Assembly (NCBI RefSeq): GCF_016495725.1 | Contig: NZ_CP054705.1 | Location: 248,001-312,000 of the forward strand | Direction of reading: 5' to 3' | Source: Salicibibacter cibarius | GTDB taxonomy: Bacteria > Bacillota > Bacilli > Bacillales > Marinococcaceae | Length of the DNA: 64,000 bases | Shown: positions 1-9,213 of the stretch, piece by piece | How the letters are laid out: each line of letters opens with the position of its first letter | Position numbering within the stretch: position 1 is the stretch's first letter | Notes under the pieces: model-generated | Seen by the model: only the letters and a program-made list of their open reading frames with translations | Told to the model about the DNA's origin: nothing | Databases searched by the model: none | Program-made: the position numbers and the translations under genes

Positions 1-738
1 GTGCTCGATCAATCCGTAGAAACAGTAAAGAAGCTGAATGATGAGACGTTTCGTATTGAAACGGATAAAGAGACCCATTATTCACGGACGATTATTATTG
101 CCGCCGGTGTAGGGGCATTTCAGCCCCGAAAACTTAAAATTGAAGAGGCAGAACAATATGAAGGTAAAAATCTTCATTATTTCATTGACAATCTGGGCAC
201 ATTTAAAAATAAAGACGTCCTTATTTGTGGAGGCGGAGACTCTGCCGTTGATTGGACACTTATGCTCGCTAATGACGCAAACGTCACCCTTACACATCGT
301 CGTGATAAGTTTCGCGCTCACGAGCATAGCGTCGCCGAGTTGCAATCGGCTCCCGTCAAAATGCACACCCCTTTTGAAGTAAGTGAAATACGAGGCAATG
401 GTGAAAAAATTAACCAGGTCATTCTTCAGGAAGTAAAGGGAACCGACCAAAAAGTGGTTGACGTTGACAACGTAATCGTCAATTATGGGTTTATTTCATC
501 GCTTGGTCCTATAAAAACATGGGGTCTCGATACAACAAAGAACTCTATCATCGTAAACTCCCGTATGGAAACAAACATCAAGGGAATCTATGCTGTGGGA
601 GATATCACCTCCTACGACGGCAAAGTGAAACTCATTGCTACTGGATTTGGGGAAGCTCCAATAGCCGTTAGCAATGCCAAATCCTATATGGATCCTAAAG
701 CACGCTTACAACCAGGACACAGTACGCATATGTTTTAG
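1..738 (+). CDS. Ferredoxin--NADP+ reductase, YumC type (5' end cut off)
   Basis: C-terminal part of a thioredoxin-reductase-like flavoprotein that passes electrons from NADPH to ferredoxin. The NADP-binding segment GGGDSAVDW, the following [12 protein letters not shown] stretch and the C-terminal FAD segment [14 protein letters not shown] are all present, and the ending QPGHSTHMF is typical of the Bacillus YumC family. Family members are about 330 residues with an N-terminal FAD GxGPxG motif; that motif (roughly 90 residues) is missing because the window begins inside the gene, so the in-frame GTG at base 1 is not the real start. It lies just upstream of a 7Fe ferredoxin and a Rieske oxygenase on the same strand, so it probably serves as the reductase of that oxygenase. 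The family call is near certain; the partnership is inferred from position. Confidence 0.93.
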   Translation: MLDQSVETVKKLNDETFRIETDKETHYSRTIIIAAGVGAFQPRKLKIEEAEQYEGKNLHYFIDNLGTFKNKDVLICGGGDSAVDWTLMLANDANVTLTHRRDKFRAHEHSVAELQSAPVKMHTPFEVSEIRGNGEKINQVILQEVKGTDQKVVDVDNVIVNYGFISSLGPIKTWGLDTTKNSIIVNSRMETNIKGIYAVGDITSYDGKVKLIATGFGEAPIAVSNAKSYMDPKARLQPGHSTHMF

Positions 739-867
739 TATGTAATGACCGCTTGATAAAAAATTTTTATTTAGGAATGTACAAAAACAATCAAAAAATC
801 ATGGGTTTTTGAGGTGGTCTTGAATTAGATAGAATTCTCATATATATTTCTCTGGAGGTGAGGAAAA

Positions 868-1101
868 ATGCCATTTGTTATTACATCACCCTGTGTTAAA
901 GAAAAAAATGGTTCTTGTGTAGAAGTGTGTCCCGTGGATTGCATCGAAGAAGGAGAGGATATGTTCCATATTGATCCTGAAGTTTGTATAGATTGCGGAG
1001 CATGTGAGCCAGTGTGTCCGGTTGAAGCTATTTATCCTGACGATGAGGTCCCTGAAGAAGAGGCAGATTATATTGAATTTAACCGGGCTTACTTTTCGTG
1101 A
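868..1101 (+). CDS. 7Fe (3Fe-4S/4Fe-4S) ferredoxin
   Basis: Small acidic electron carrier of 77 residues. Eight cysteines sit at 9, 17, 21, 25, 40, 43, 46 and 50. The spacing C-x7-C-x3-C-x3-C then C-x2-C-x2-C-x3-CP is that of FdxA-like seven-iron ferredoxins. A strong GGAGGTGA ribosome site precedes the ATG at good distance. The gene lies between a ferredoxin reductase and a Rieske oxygenase on the same strand. The simplest reading is NADPH to YumC-type reductase to this ferredoxin to the oxygenase Rieske centre. It could equally be the housekeeping ferredoxin of the cell, recruited or coincidentally adjacent. Confidence 0.95.
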   Translation: MPFVITSPCVKEKNGSCVEVCPVDCIEEGEDMFHIDPEVCIDCGACEPVCPVEAIYPDDEVPEEEADYIEFNRAYFS

Positions 1102-1176
1102 AGGCGTATTTATTGCTAGCTAAAAATTATAATTTTAAAAGAAAATTGTAAAGTATATTATATGAGATAATGTATA

Positions 1177-1193
1177 GTTTCATTATATGAAAC
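1177..1193. promoter_or_regulatory. Perfect palindrome, candidate operator for the Rieske gene
   Basis: GTTTCAT-TAT-ATGAAAC is a perfect 7+3+7 inverted repeat in the AT-rich gap between the ferredoxin and the Rieske oxygenase gene, 18 bases before the oxygenase start. Size and placement fit a dimeric repressor or activator site, but no protein can be assigned to it. Confidence 0.4.
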
Positions 1194-1211
1194 GAAAATA
1201 ACTATAAGTGG

Positions 1212-2483
1212 GTGAGAATGTTGTTAAAAAAAGAAGATAATCAGTTATTGACTGAAACGAATGAAGATAAACCTTTAGGAGAAGTATTTCGGCAGTATTG
1301 GATTCCAGCATTAACAAGCCCTGAAATTGAAGCTGATGGAAAGCCTAAGAGAGTCAAATTATTAGGAGAAGACTTAGTAGCATTTAGAGATTCAAACGGA
1401 GATGTTGGATTAGTAGACGAAGCTTGCCCTCATAGAGGAACCTCTCTCTACTTTGGTATTAATGATGGCTGTGGTCTACGGTGTATGTATCATGGATGGA
1501 AGTTTGATACGGAAGGAAATTGTGTAGAACTTCCTTCTGAAGAAGAAACGAGTAACTTCAAAAATTCAATTAAATTGAAATCATATCCAACCTATGAAAT
1601 AAACAATATAATATGGACATATATGGGGCCAGAAGAGAAACAACCTCCTTTTCCAGACTTCTATTGGATGCACTTACCACAAGAAAACCTGATGATCGAA
1701 AGAGCTTGGCAAGAATGTAATTATTTGCAGGTTATAGAAAATGATCTGGATTTTGTTCACGCTGCTTTTCTTCATAAAGCTCATGGTCAACAATCCGTTG
1801 AAGAGGGAGCTTTGAGTACTGATCTAGGTATTGATCCTGACCATCCATTAGTTAAAAATCCACCCGTAAAACAACATGTTGAAAATACAAACTATGGGAA
1901 AAGGTGCATCGCTGTGGGCGTTGGAAACGAAGAAGAGAATGCATTTATGGAAATTCACTATATCTTTCCCTTCTATACCTATCCTCCGAGGTTCGAAGGA
2001 GAAGATGGTATGTGGCATGCTTTTATTCCCCGGGATGACCATAGTACTTGGGCTTGGGATGTACAATTTTCGCATGATAAGCCCATTAATAAGGAAGTTC
2101 AACACGAACGAAGAGGATTAGAGCTAGATGAAGACTTTAAAAAATTGCGGAATATGGATAATGAATACGAACAAGAATATCAATTAAAAAAAGATGCTAA
2201 TATGACAGGAATCAGAGGGATAGCTAATCAGGATCACGCAGCTACAGAGACTATGGGTACAATAGTAGATCGATCAAACGAACATTTAGGTACAAGTGAT
2301 AAACCTGTCATCCAAATGCGTAAAATTTTAATGCGTCAGGTGAAAGAGCATATGAATGGTAATGAACTATTGAAACATGATAATCAAACTTTAAAAGATT
2401 TATATAGTGGTGGTTTATATGATGATAAGCATAAGGGATGGGAAGAGGCGTTACCACTAAATCCAAAATATAAAATTAAATAA
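1212..2483 (+). CDS. Rieske non-heme iron oxygenase, phthalate-dioxygenase type alpha subunit
   Basis: Ring-hydroxylating oxygenase of 423 residues. The Rieske [2Fe-2S] ligands are C72-x-H74 and C91-x2-H94 (CPHRG and CMYHGWKF). The catalytic iron site is the ENDLDFVHAAFLH stretch with H183 and H188, with the bridging D178/D180 just before. Overall layout (PLGEVFRQYWIPAL start, LGEDLVAFRD) is that of the single-subunit phthalate 4,5-dioxygenase group. No beta subunit gene is adjacent, as expected for that group. Start choice is uncertain: GTG 1212 is used here, but ATG 1218 and TTG 1221 lie right behind the weak GTGGGTGAG ribosome site. Substrate is unknown; the surrounding aromatic genes suggest an aryl acid or an indole derivative. 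Confidence 0.88.
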   Translation: MRMLLKKEDNQLLTETNEDKPLGEVFRQYWIPALTSPEIEADGKPKRVKLLGEDLVAFRDSNGDVGLVDEACPHRGTSLYFGINDGCGLRCMYHGWKFDTEGNCVELPSEEETSNFKNSIKLKSYPTYEINNIIWTYMGPEEKQPPFPDFYWMHLPQENLMIERAWQECNYLQVIENDLDFVHAAFLHKAHGQQSVEEGALSTDLGIDPDHPLVKNPPVKQHVENTNYGKRCIAVGVGNEEENAFMEIHYIFPFYTYPPRFEGEDGMWHAFIPRDDHSTWAWDVQFSHDKPINKEVQHERRGLELDEDFKKLRNMDNEYEQEYQLKKDANMTGIRGIANQDHAATETMGTIVDRSNEHLGTSDKPVIQMRKILMRQVKEHMNGNELLKHDNQTLKDLYSGGLYDDKHKGWEEALPLNPKYKIK

Positions 2484-2499
2484 TTGGGCAGGTGGAAAA

Positions 2500-3702
2500 A
2501 TGCAACAAAAAAATTATTCCAAGTACGAATCTTTTTCTTATCTTGAAAAAGATAAAGATTTTAGGCAGTTTGTTTTGCCTGGTAAAGAGCGCTGGGCAGA
2601 AACAACACATATTCCATTAGATCGCAGAGAGGAGGAGTTATTAAGCTCAGTCTTTAAGGATAATATTACTATTTCCATGAGAGATCATGGCTTTATAGCA
2701 CCGGATATAGAAAAAGATATTCTTCAATATTGTAAGCAATTGCACACTATATATGATTACGAAGGACTCTCGTGGTCCGGCGTTGATGTTATTTTTGAAA
2801 ATTTCATGGATGGAATAGCCATTAACAGCTCAGCAAATGGCCTTAAATGGGACGATGTCATTTATAACCTAGGAATAAGGTATGCTGATATAGCTAAACA
2901 AGAAACAGTGTATATAGCAACAAATACTAATGAAATAAATTTGGCTCAAGAGAGGAACAAAATTGCCCTTGTTCCTTCTCTTGAGGCGGCTAATATCATC
3001 GAAAATGAGGTTGATAGGGTAGACATACTATATGGATTTGGAATAAGGTGTATGGGGATCACTTACAACGATTCGAATACACTAGGTGCTGGTTTAACAG
3101 AGGAAAATGACGGAGGGCTAACAAATTTTGGAAAAAAAGTAATAGAACGGATGAACAAAATTGGTATGTTGATAGATATCTCTCATTGTGGGGATAAAAC
3201 AAGTCTTGATGTGATCGATACTAGTGATAGTCCTGTCCTAATCACTCATGCAGGGGCGCGAGAAATATGGAACACTCCAAGGATGAAGTCTGATGAAGTA
3301 TTACAGGCATGCGCTAGGAATGGTGGGGTAATTGGAGTGTGTGCAGCGCCTAATACAACACTTTCTAATCGTGATCCGAACCACCATACCATAGATTCAG
3401 TTATAGATCATATTGATTACCTCATTAATTTAGTTGGTGTTGAGCACGTAGGATTAGGATTAGATACTTTTTACGGGGATCATGGTGCAATTCAACATGC
3501 TTTTGATGATATGTTATCTATTGATGTATCACATAAAGGAACGCAGCAAACGGAGTCAAATTATGTAGTCGGATTAGAAAATCCAACGGAAGCCACCAAA
3601 AATATAGCAAAATATTTAATAAAAAATGGACATGAAAAAGATCATATAGTAAAAATTCTTGGAGAAAACATATATAGGGTTTTAGAAAATAATCTTCGAT
3701 AA
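2500..3702 (+). CDS. Peptidase M19 (membrane dipeptidase) family protein
   Basis: A 400-residue amidohydrolase-fold protein of the renal dipeptidase family. The metal-site elements E162 (VPSLEAAN), H229 (IDISHCGD), H250 (THAGAREIWNTPR) and D322 (GLGLDTFYGDHG) are recognisable. The N-terminal HxD motif, usually inside DGHND, is replaced by RDHGF (H63), so the usual aspartate is missing. It follows the Rieske gene by 16 bases and overlaps the next SDR start, so it is in an operon. M19 enzymes cleave dipeptides and related amides; a role in splitting an amino-acid conjugate of the aromatic substrate is possible but only inferred. No signal peptide is evident. Confidence 0.82.
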   Translation: MQQKNYSKYESFSYLEKDKDFRQFVLPGKERWAETTHIPLDRREEELLSSVFKDNITISMRDHGFIAPDIEKDILQYCKQLHTIYDYEGLSWSGVDVIFENFMDGIAINSSANGLKWDDVIYNLGIRYADIAKQETVYIATNTNEINLAQERNKIALVPSLEAANIIENEVDRVDILYGFGIRCMGITYNDSNTLGAGLTEENDGGLTNFGKKVIERMNKIGMLIDISHCGDKTSLDVIDTSDSPVLITHAGAREIWNTPRMKSDEVLQACARNGGVIGVCAAPNTTLSNRDPNHHTIDSVIDHIDYLINLVGVEHVGLGLDTFYGDHGAIQHAFDDMLSIDVSHKGTQQTESNYVVGLENPTEATKNIAKYLIKNGHEKDHIVKILGENIYRVLENNLR

Positions 3703-4472
3703 TGTTAGGAGGGCCTAGAATCTTAGATGGTTATGGACGAGTGGCTATTATTACTGGTGCTGGGCAAGGATTAGGTCAATCAATTGCTTTAGAAATGCTT
3801 GATGAAGGAAAAAAAGTAGTTTTTGTAGATAAAAGCAAACAGAAATTGCAGAAATTGGATGATGATATTGATGAAGATCTTAAAAACAAAACAATGTTTT
3901 TGACTCTGGATGTTAGGGATAAAGATGCAATTCATGACGCTGTCCAAAAGATCATTACAAAATGGGGAAGAATTGATATTCTGGTAAATAATGCAGGGAT
4001 TCGAAAATCAACAAAAGTTGAAGATATATCATTAGATGAGTGGGAATCCTTGATTTCTGTAAACCTAACAGGTTCTTTCCTATTTGCACAAGCTGTTATA
4101 AACATCATGAAAGAACAACAATGGGGCCGCATCATTAATATATCGTCCTTTGCAGGTCAGTATGGTCCCCTCACTTCAGGAGCTCATTACGCTTCTTCTA
4201 AAGCTGGTCAATTAGCACTAACAAAAATTTTGGCTCGTGAACTAAGTCAAGACGGTATTACTGTAAATGCGATAGCCCCTGCTATTATACAAAGTCCAGA
4301 GATGGAAAAGTTAGATGAAAAAGAATTAGACGAGATAATACATAACATTCCAGTTGGACGTATTGGAGAACGAGAAGAAGTATCTAAATTAGTATCTTAT
4401 CTTTGCTCTGAAATATCTGTATACATTACCGGTGCTACTTTTGATATTAATGGAGGATTATTGATGCGTTAA
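3702..4472 (+). CDS. Short-chain dehydrogenase/reductase (SDR), copy 1
   Basis: Classical SDR of about 256 residues with cofactor motif TGAGQGLG (18-25), NNAG (96-99), catalytic serine at 148/149, and YASSK with Y163 and K167. It ends with the glycine-rich DINGGLLMR tail. It is clearly paralogous to the SDR at 17354-18106; both share the GPLTSGAHY and FDINGGLLMR stretches. The ATG overlaps the stop codon of the upstream peptidase (TAATG), a coupling arrangement. However, a perfect GGAGGG lies after that ATG and points to an in-frame ATC at 3720, so the true start may be there. It may oxidise or dehydrate a hydroxylated intermediate made by the Rieske oxygenase. Confidence 0.9.
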   Translation: MLGGPRILDGYGRVAIITGAGQGLGQSIALEMLDEGKKVVFVDKSKQKLQKLDDDIDEDLKNKTMFLTLDVRDKDAIHDAVQKIITKWGRIDILVNNAGIRKSTKVEDISLDEWESLISVNLTGSFLFAQAVINIMKEQQWGRIINISSFAGQYGPLTSGAHYASSKAGQLALTKILARELSQDGITVNAIAPAIIQSPEMEKLDEKELDEIIHNIPVGRIGEREEVSKLVSYLCSEISVYITGATFDINGGLLMR

Positions 4473-4492
4473 GGAATCCAAAGGTGATTCCT
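4472..4492 (+). terminator. Possible intrinsic terminator after SDR copy 1
   Basis: AGGAATC and GATTCCT form a perfect 7 bp stem around a 7-base loop directly behind the stop codon. There is no run of T behind it, so it may be a weak terminator or an mRNA-end structure. Confidence 0.35.
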
Positions 4493-5135
4493 CTACCTTC
4501 GCCAAATATGTAAGCGCTTCCTATGCCGAAGATAGTTCATTTGAAAAATTGGATATTAATTAAAAAGATGTTTCACATTATGAATTTAAGCACTTGAAAT
4601 TAGAATAAAGTGACATAAAATAAAAATATATATTAAGGTTCCTAAAATTAAAATCATAATGACACTATGTAGATGGAATTAAATTTTAGGGGAAACGAAG
4701 AGGTTGGAGACTTGTTTCGGACTTTGTTTAAGTAAGAAGGGTATGTTAAATAATCTGATGCATAAATTGTTTTTATATTAACAACTTAACTACAATGGAT
4801 GTGGTGGATATAAGTGGGATTAGTTCTAGAATAAAAAGCAATTCGTTGTAAATAAATATTTGGATTGTCATCATTTGCATCTTCAACGATTCATCAGATG
4901 AGTCTCAGTAATATTTTGTAGCAAGAAGAAAATATAAAATGTAGTTATTGTATGGGAGGGGTGTCGGATAATAGGATCTATCTTTATCTTTACTTGAAGA
5001 CAAAAAACTGGTTTCGTACTTTTTTTCTTATGAATTATATGGATAGATAATTCGATAATGCTAGGTGTGGGATGTAAGGAAAAATAGGCTATGCTGATTT
5101 TTATAGTATAAAAATGGGCTCTAGGGAGTGAACAT
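4473..5135. other. Gene-free gap between SDR and TRAP genes; weak cre-like site
   Basis: About 660 AT-rich bases with no convincing open frame on either strand. At 4508-4523, ATGTAAGCGCTTCCTA resembles the CcpA cre consensus with two mismatches. The promoter of the following TRAP operon must lie in this stretch, but no clear -35/-10 pair could be chosen. Confidence 0.45.
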
Positions 5136-5690
5136 ATGGAAAACAAACAATCTTTTTCAACAAAAGAGAGAATATGGGAAAGTGATCAAGGTTTAAAAAA
5201 AACGAGTAAAACCAATATCATCATAAAAATGACAGATCATATTAACCAGGGGATGGCGGTTTTAGCCGGGATTGCGCTTGTGGCAATGGCTGTACTAGTT
5301 GTTCTTAACGCAATCCTACGTATGTACATTGCTCCTATACCTGGTACTCCGGAAATGGTCGGATGGTTCGCAGGCATAACAGCAATATTTTCACTCGGAT
5401 ATGCTCAATTGTCTAAAGGGCATGTATTTGTTGATTTACTAATTATCAAATTTACAGATACATGGAAAAAAATCACTCACACGCTTATGAATTTATTAAG
5501 TATGGCATTCTTCTTAATCACTGGTGTGATTATTATTTTATATGGCGTCCAATTATTAAATAATAATACGTTATCCGAAACCTTACAATTCCCTTTTTAC
5601 CCACTTGTCATGCTATGTTCACTAGGGTTTGTTGGTTTATTTTTAGCGATCTTAAAAGAAACGATATTGATTTGGAGGGGAATGGATTAA
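5136..5690 (+). CDS. dctQ: TRAP transporter small membrane subunit (DctQ), system 1
   Basis: Protein of 184 residues with four predicted membrane helices, for example GMAVLAGIALVAMAVLVVL, FAGITAIFSLGYAQL, MNLLSMAFFLITGVIIILYG and the C-terminal VMLCSLGFVGLFLAIL. The SKGHVFVDLL stretch after helix 2 is characteristic of DctQ subunits. A long polar N-terminus of about 35 residues precedes helix 1. A GGGAGTG ribosome site lies before the ATG. The next gene (DctM) begins on the base after its stop, and the binding protein follows, which is a complete TRAP system. It anchors DctM and is needed for sodium-driven uptake of the captured acid. Confidence 0.92.
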   Translation: MENKQSFSTKERIWESDQGLKKTSKTNIIIKMTDHINQGMAVLAGIALVAMAVLVVLNAILRMYIAPIPGTPEMVGWFAGITAIFSLGYAQLSKGHVFVDLLIIKFTDTWKKITHTLMNLLSMAFFLITGVIIILYGVQLLNNNTLSETLQFPFYPLVMLCSLGFVGLFLAILKETILIWRGMD

Positions 5691-6980
5691 ATGGATTATA
5701 TAATATTGGCAGTAATTGGTCTCTTTGTTTTGTTTGCCTTATTGTTTCTACGGATGCCGGTTAGCTTTGCGATGTTCTTAATTGGATTTATAGGAGTGGT
5801 GGCCGTTGTATCCCTAGATGCTGGTTTTAACATCTTAGCGGCTGATGTTTGGTATCAATTTACAAGTTATTCGTATAGTGTAATTCCTCTCTTTATATTA
5901 ATGGGTGAAATTATTTATCGTTCTGGCATGGCCGATAAGCTATTTGAGGCAGCTTATAAATGGATTGGCCATTTCCGTGGAGGAATGGCTAGTACAACTA
6001 TATTAACAAGCGCTGGTTTTTCAGCTGTTAACGGATCAAATTCAGCAACAGCAGCTACAATGGCTACTATCGCGCTCCCAGAACTGAGTAAATATAATTA
6101 TAGCAAGTCTTTGAGCGCAGGAAGTGTAGCAACAGGCGGAACCCTAGGCATTATATTCCCTCCAAGTGCTGTGCTTATCATTATAGCTCTGCAAATGCAA
6201 CTATCGATCAGGGATTTATTTCTAGCGATCATTGTCCCAGGTATTCTCCTTACCATCCTATTAATTGCAAATATTATATACATAACGTTTAAAGATCCTA
6301 CACATGGTCCGGCAGGGGCAAGACATAGCGTAAAAGAGAGATTAATATCATTAAAAGGTGTGCTTCCTATAGCAATTTTGTTTGTTTTTGTTTTAGGCGG
6401 ACTTTTTATGGGATTTTTTACACCAACCGAGTCAGGAGCCTTTGGAGTATTTGGAGCAGTAGTGATTGCATTGGTTACACGTAGGTTGACATTTAGGAAG
6501 TTTCAAATAGCTATTTCATCCTCACTTAAAACCACTGCGATGGTATTAATGTTAGTTGTTGGTGCAATTGTATTTGGTCGCTTTTTAACAGTTACGGGAC
6601 TTCCAAATGCTTTAGCCGGATGGGTAGAACAGTTGGCTTTCCCGAGTATTGTTATATTACTTATGATTTTATTCGTGTATTTGATAGGCGGGGCGATAAT
6701 GGACGCTCTTGGATTTTTAGTTGTTTCTATCCCAGTCTTTTTTCCAACAGTAGTTGCTTTAGGTTATGATCCTTTGTGGTTTGCTGTCATTCTTTGCGTT
6801 GTTACAAGCATGGGGGCTATTACTCCTCCTGTTGGTGTTAATGCATTTATTGTTCAAGGATTAGCCCAGAACACCCCTATAACAACGGTATTTAGGGGAA
6901 CAATAAGTTTTATTATTGTCTATATTATTTTTATTGGGTTACTTATTTTGTTCCCACAAATTGTTTTGTTCTCGATATAA
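5691..6980 (+). CDS. dctM: TRAP transporter large permease subunit (DctM), system 1
   Basis: A 429-residue polytopic protein with about twelve hydrophobic segments. The family hallmarks are the LRMPVSFAMFLIG start, the SAVNGSNSATAATMATI region, GIIFPPSAVLIIIA, the FFTPTESGAFGVFGA segment and the SMGAITPPVGVNAF motif near the end. It translocates the substrate with sodium ions. It starts on the base after the DctQ stop and is followed by the solute-binding lipoprotein gene. Order Q-M-P differs from the P-Q-M order of the second TRAP system at 28.8 kb, so the two systems are not a simple recent duplication. Confidence 0.95.
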   Translation: MDYIILAVIGLFVLFALLFLRMPVSFAMFLIGFIGVVAVVSLDAGFNILAADVWYQFTSYSYSVIPLFILMGEIIYRSGMADKLFEAAYKWIGHFRGGMASTTILTSAGFSAVNGSNSATAATMATIALPELSKYNYSKSLSAGSVATGGTLGIIFPPSAVLIIIALQMQLSIRDLFLAIIVPGILLTILLIANIIYITFKDPTHGPAGARHSVKERLISLKGVLPIAILFVFVLGGLFMGFFTPTESGAFGVFGAVVIALVTRRLTFRKFQIAISSSLKTTAMVLMLVVGAIVFGRFLTVTGLPNALAGWVEQLAFPSIVILLMILFVYLIGGAIMDALGFLVVSIPVFFPTVVALGYDPLWFAVILCVVTSMGAITPPVGVNAFIVQGLAQNTPITTVFRGTISFIIVYIIFIGLLILFPQIVLFSI

Positions 6981-7016
6981 AAGTGTGGAGTATTTAACAC
7001 AAAGGGACAGAAAGGA

Positions 7017-8093
7017 ATGGTAAAAATGAATTCAATGAATGTGGTTAAAGACGCAAAAAAGTCAATTTTCTTTATGTTATTGAACATAACAGCAATCATG
7101 CTCATGTTAAGTGCATGTAGTTCACCCAACAATGAAGTAGATTCTTCAACAAATGAAGGCACTATTAATTTGTCTTACGCTACTTTTCCTCCGCCTGGCA
7201 CATTTCCAAACATTCAAATGAATAAATGGGCTGAGGAATTAGAATTAAGGACAGATGGTCAAGTTGAGGTAGATCCATTTGTAGGAGGATCATTACTAGA
7301 GGCGAGCAATATGCTTGATGGTGTTTCCGCTGGAGTATCAGACATCGGTCTAACAGCCACTACCTATGAACCTGGACGTTTCCCATTGTTAGAAATAGCA
7401 GAAGCCCCTTCAGGATACCAAGATGCAGAGATTTCCAGTCAAGTGGTGAATGATTTAATTGAAGAATTTTCTCCCGATTCTCTGGAGGACTTTAAAGTTG
7501 TGACTTCTTTTGCCACTGATCCTTCTTATATTCAAAGTATAAACCCTATTTCTAGCTTAGAAGATATTGAAGGAGAACAATTAAGAATTTCAGGAGGTGT
7601 ATCATCAGTTTTGGAGGACTTGGGAGCATCTCCTGTAGGATTGCCCCAAGATCAGGTTCCGGAATCCATGCAAACACGAGTGATTGATGGCAATGTTTCC
7701 TCAAGAGAAATATTAATGGATATGAATCTTGCCAACCAGGCTGGCTATGTTACGGATTATCCTCTTACAATTACTATCTTTGTTGTAGTAATGAATCAAC
7801 AGGTATGGGAAGAACTTCCTGATGATACGAAGGAGGTGATAGATGAACTGAACAAGGAAATGAGTCTATTCACTGGTCAATACTTGGACGGTCATATAGA
7901 AGAAGCCATGGAGTGGGGCGAAGAATCAGAAGGTGTAGAGATTCTTTCATTAGATGATGGAGAAGAGGAGAGATGGGACAACGCTATAGAAGGGATGCAA
8001 GAAGACCGCGTAAGGAGAGCGGAGGAACAAGGCCTACCTGGTGAGGAGTTTCAAGAGCGATTATACGAACTTATCGAAAAATATTCAGAATAA
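7017..8093 (+). CDS. dctP: TRAP transporter solute-binding lipoprotein (DctP), system 1
   Basis: Exported binding protein of 358 residues with a lipoprotein signal: a charged start, hydrophobic FFMLLNITAIMLML and lipobox LSAC with the lipidated cysteine at 34. The mature part has the DctP features NIQMNKWAEELELRTDGQVEVDPF at the front, in shortened form NKWAEELE, and a central RISGG segment where the conserved arginine that binds the carboxylate would be. It is strongly acidic, as in salt-adapted bacteria. ATG 7026 is an alternative start, better spaced from AAAGGA. It should deliver an organic or aryl acid to DctQM; the ligand cannot be read from sequence. Confidence 0.93.
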   Translation: MVKMNSMNVVKDAKKSIFFMLLNITAIMLMLSACSSPNNEVDSSTNEGTINLSYATFPPPGTFPNIQMNKWAEELELRTDGQVEVDPFVGGSLLEASNMLDGVSAGVSDIGLTATTYEPGRFPLLEIAEAPSGYQDAEISSQVVNDLIEEFSPDSLEDFKVVTSFATDPSYIQSINPISSLEDIEGEQLRISGGVSSVLEDLGASPVGLPQDQVPESMQTRVIDGNVSSREILMDMNLANQAGYVTDYPLTITIFVVVMNQQVWEELPDDTKEVIDELNKEMSLFTGQYLDGHIEEAMEWGEESEGVEILSLDDGEEERWDNAIEGMQEDRVRRAEEQGLPGEEFQERLYELIEKYSE

Positions 8094-8112
8094 CTTTGAG
8101 AGGAAGGATAGT

Positions 8113-9213
8113 ATGGAAATTGCAGTTTTAGGCGGAGGTAATGGAAGTTACGCGGCAGCAGTAGATTTAACGGAAAAGGGGCATGAGGTTCGTTTTTGGA
8201 GGAGAAACCAAGATTTATTTAAAGATGTTTTAAATAATCAATCTATTCAAGTGAAGGATGCTAATAGTGTTCGTACGATATCCCTTAGTTTAGCTACAGA
8301 TGATTTAGAAAAAGCAATACGAGGGGCTAAGCTTATTGTCATCCCTTTGCCAGCCTTTGCACAGCCATCATTGGTTAAAGAGTTGGCGCCTCTTCTTGAA
8401 GATAATCAAGTTGTATTTTTACCTCCTGGTACGTTTGGAAGTTATCTAATGTCTAGAAGTTTATCGGAAGAGGGATGTAGAGCAAGTGTTATATTTGCCG
8501 AAACCGGGACCCTCCCTTATTTGGCGAGAAAGCATGATGAAAAAACCGTTTCAATCTCTGGACGAGCAACTCGACTTCCGACTGGTATATTTCCGAGTGA
8601 GCAATCTGGATATGCCTTTGAGGTATTAAACGAAGCATATCCAGCTGTAGAGACCCTGCAAGATGCTCTTGATGGTGCATTGATGAATGCAGGTCCGATT
8701 ATTCACCCCCCTCTTATCTTAATGAATGCTGGACCTATTGAACATTTTGACAAATGGGATATCCATGATGAAGGAACGCAGCAGTCAATTCGAAATGTGC
8801 ATAAATCTTTGGATAAAGAGAGGATCAAACTTCGAGAAGCTTTAGGATATAATAGCCCTCATTTCCCACTTGATGATCATTATAATCCGGGAGGGGATGA
8901 ATGGATGTATGGCGACGGTGCTCATACTGAACTAGTCGATGGTGAGGATTGGTATGAATCGCTTGACTTAAGAACTCATCGATATATGAAAGAGGATATC
9001 TCTTGCGGCCTAGCCTTTCTCGTCTCTCTTGGTGACTGGTTAAATATTCAGTTGCCGACAGCTTCAGGACTATTGGCTATTGCTTCTAGTATTATTAGGG
9101 AGGATTTGCGTAAGACAGGGAGAACTATGGAAAATATGAAACTTTCAAATGTATCAAGGAAACAATTGACTCAAACATTGAAAAAAGGAACGAGTTTTCA
9201 TGAAGTCAAGTGA
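8113..9213 (+). CDS. NAD/NADP octopine/nopaline dehydrogenase family protein
   Basis: Protein of 366 residues with an N-terminal Rossmann motif (AVLGGGNGSYAAAVDL) and the C-terminal opine-dehydrogenase domain. The latter includes GPIIHPPLILMNAG, where the histidine is the expected catalytic residue of the family. ATG 8113 is chosen over upstream codons because GAGAGGAAGG sits just before it. Family enzymes reduce imines formed between an amino acid and a 2-oxo acid, or run this in reverse. Its stop overlaps the start of the next dehydrogenase by 14 bases, so the two are co-translated. Its place beside an M19 peptidase hints at an N-substituted amino acid substrate, but this is inference only. 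Confidence 0.85.
   Translation: MEIAVLGGGNGSYAAAVDLTEKGHEVRFWRRNQDLFKDVLNNQSIQVKDANSVRTISLSLATDDLEKAIRGAKLIVIPLPAFAQPSLVKELAPLLEDNQVVFLPPGTFGSYLMSRSLSEEGCRASVIFAETGTLPYLARKHDEKTVSISGRATRLPTGIFPSEQSGYAFEVLNEAYPAVETLQDALDGALMNAGPIIHPPLILMNAGPIEHFDKWDIHDEGTQQSIRNVHKSLDKERIKLREALGYNSPHFPLDDHYNPGGDEWMYGDGAHTELVDGEDWYESLDLRTHRYMKEDISCGLAFLVSLGDWLNIQLPTASGLLAIASSIIREDLRKTGRTMENMKLSNVSRKQLTQTLKKGTSFHEVK

Noticed and set aside
4883-5146. An 87-residue minus-strand gene upstream of dctQ
   Set aside because: No ribosome site, overlaps the dctQ start and has the composition of a chance frame in AT-rich DNA.
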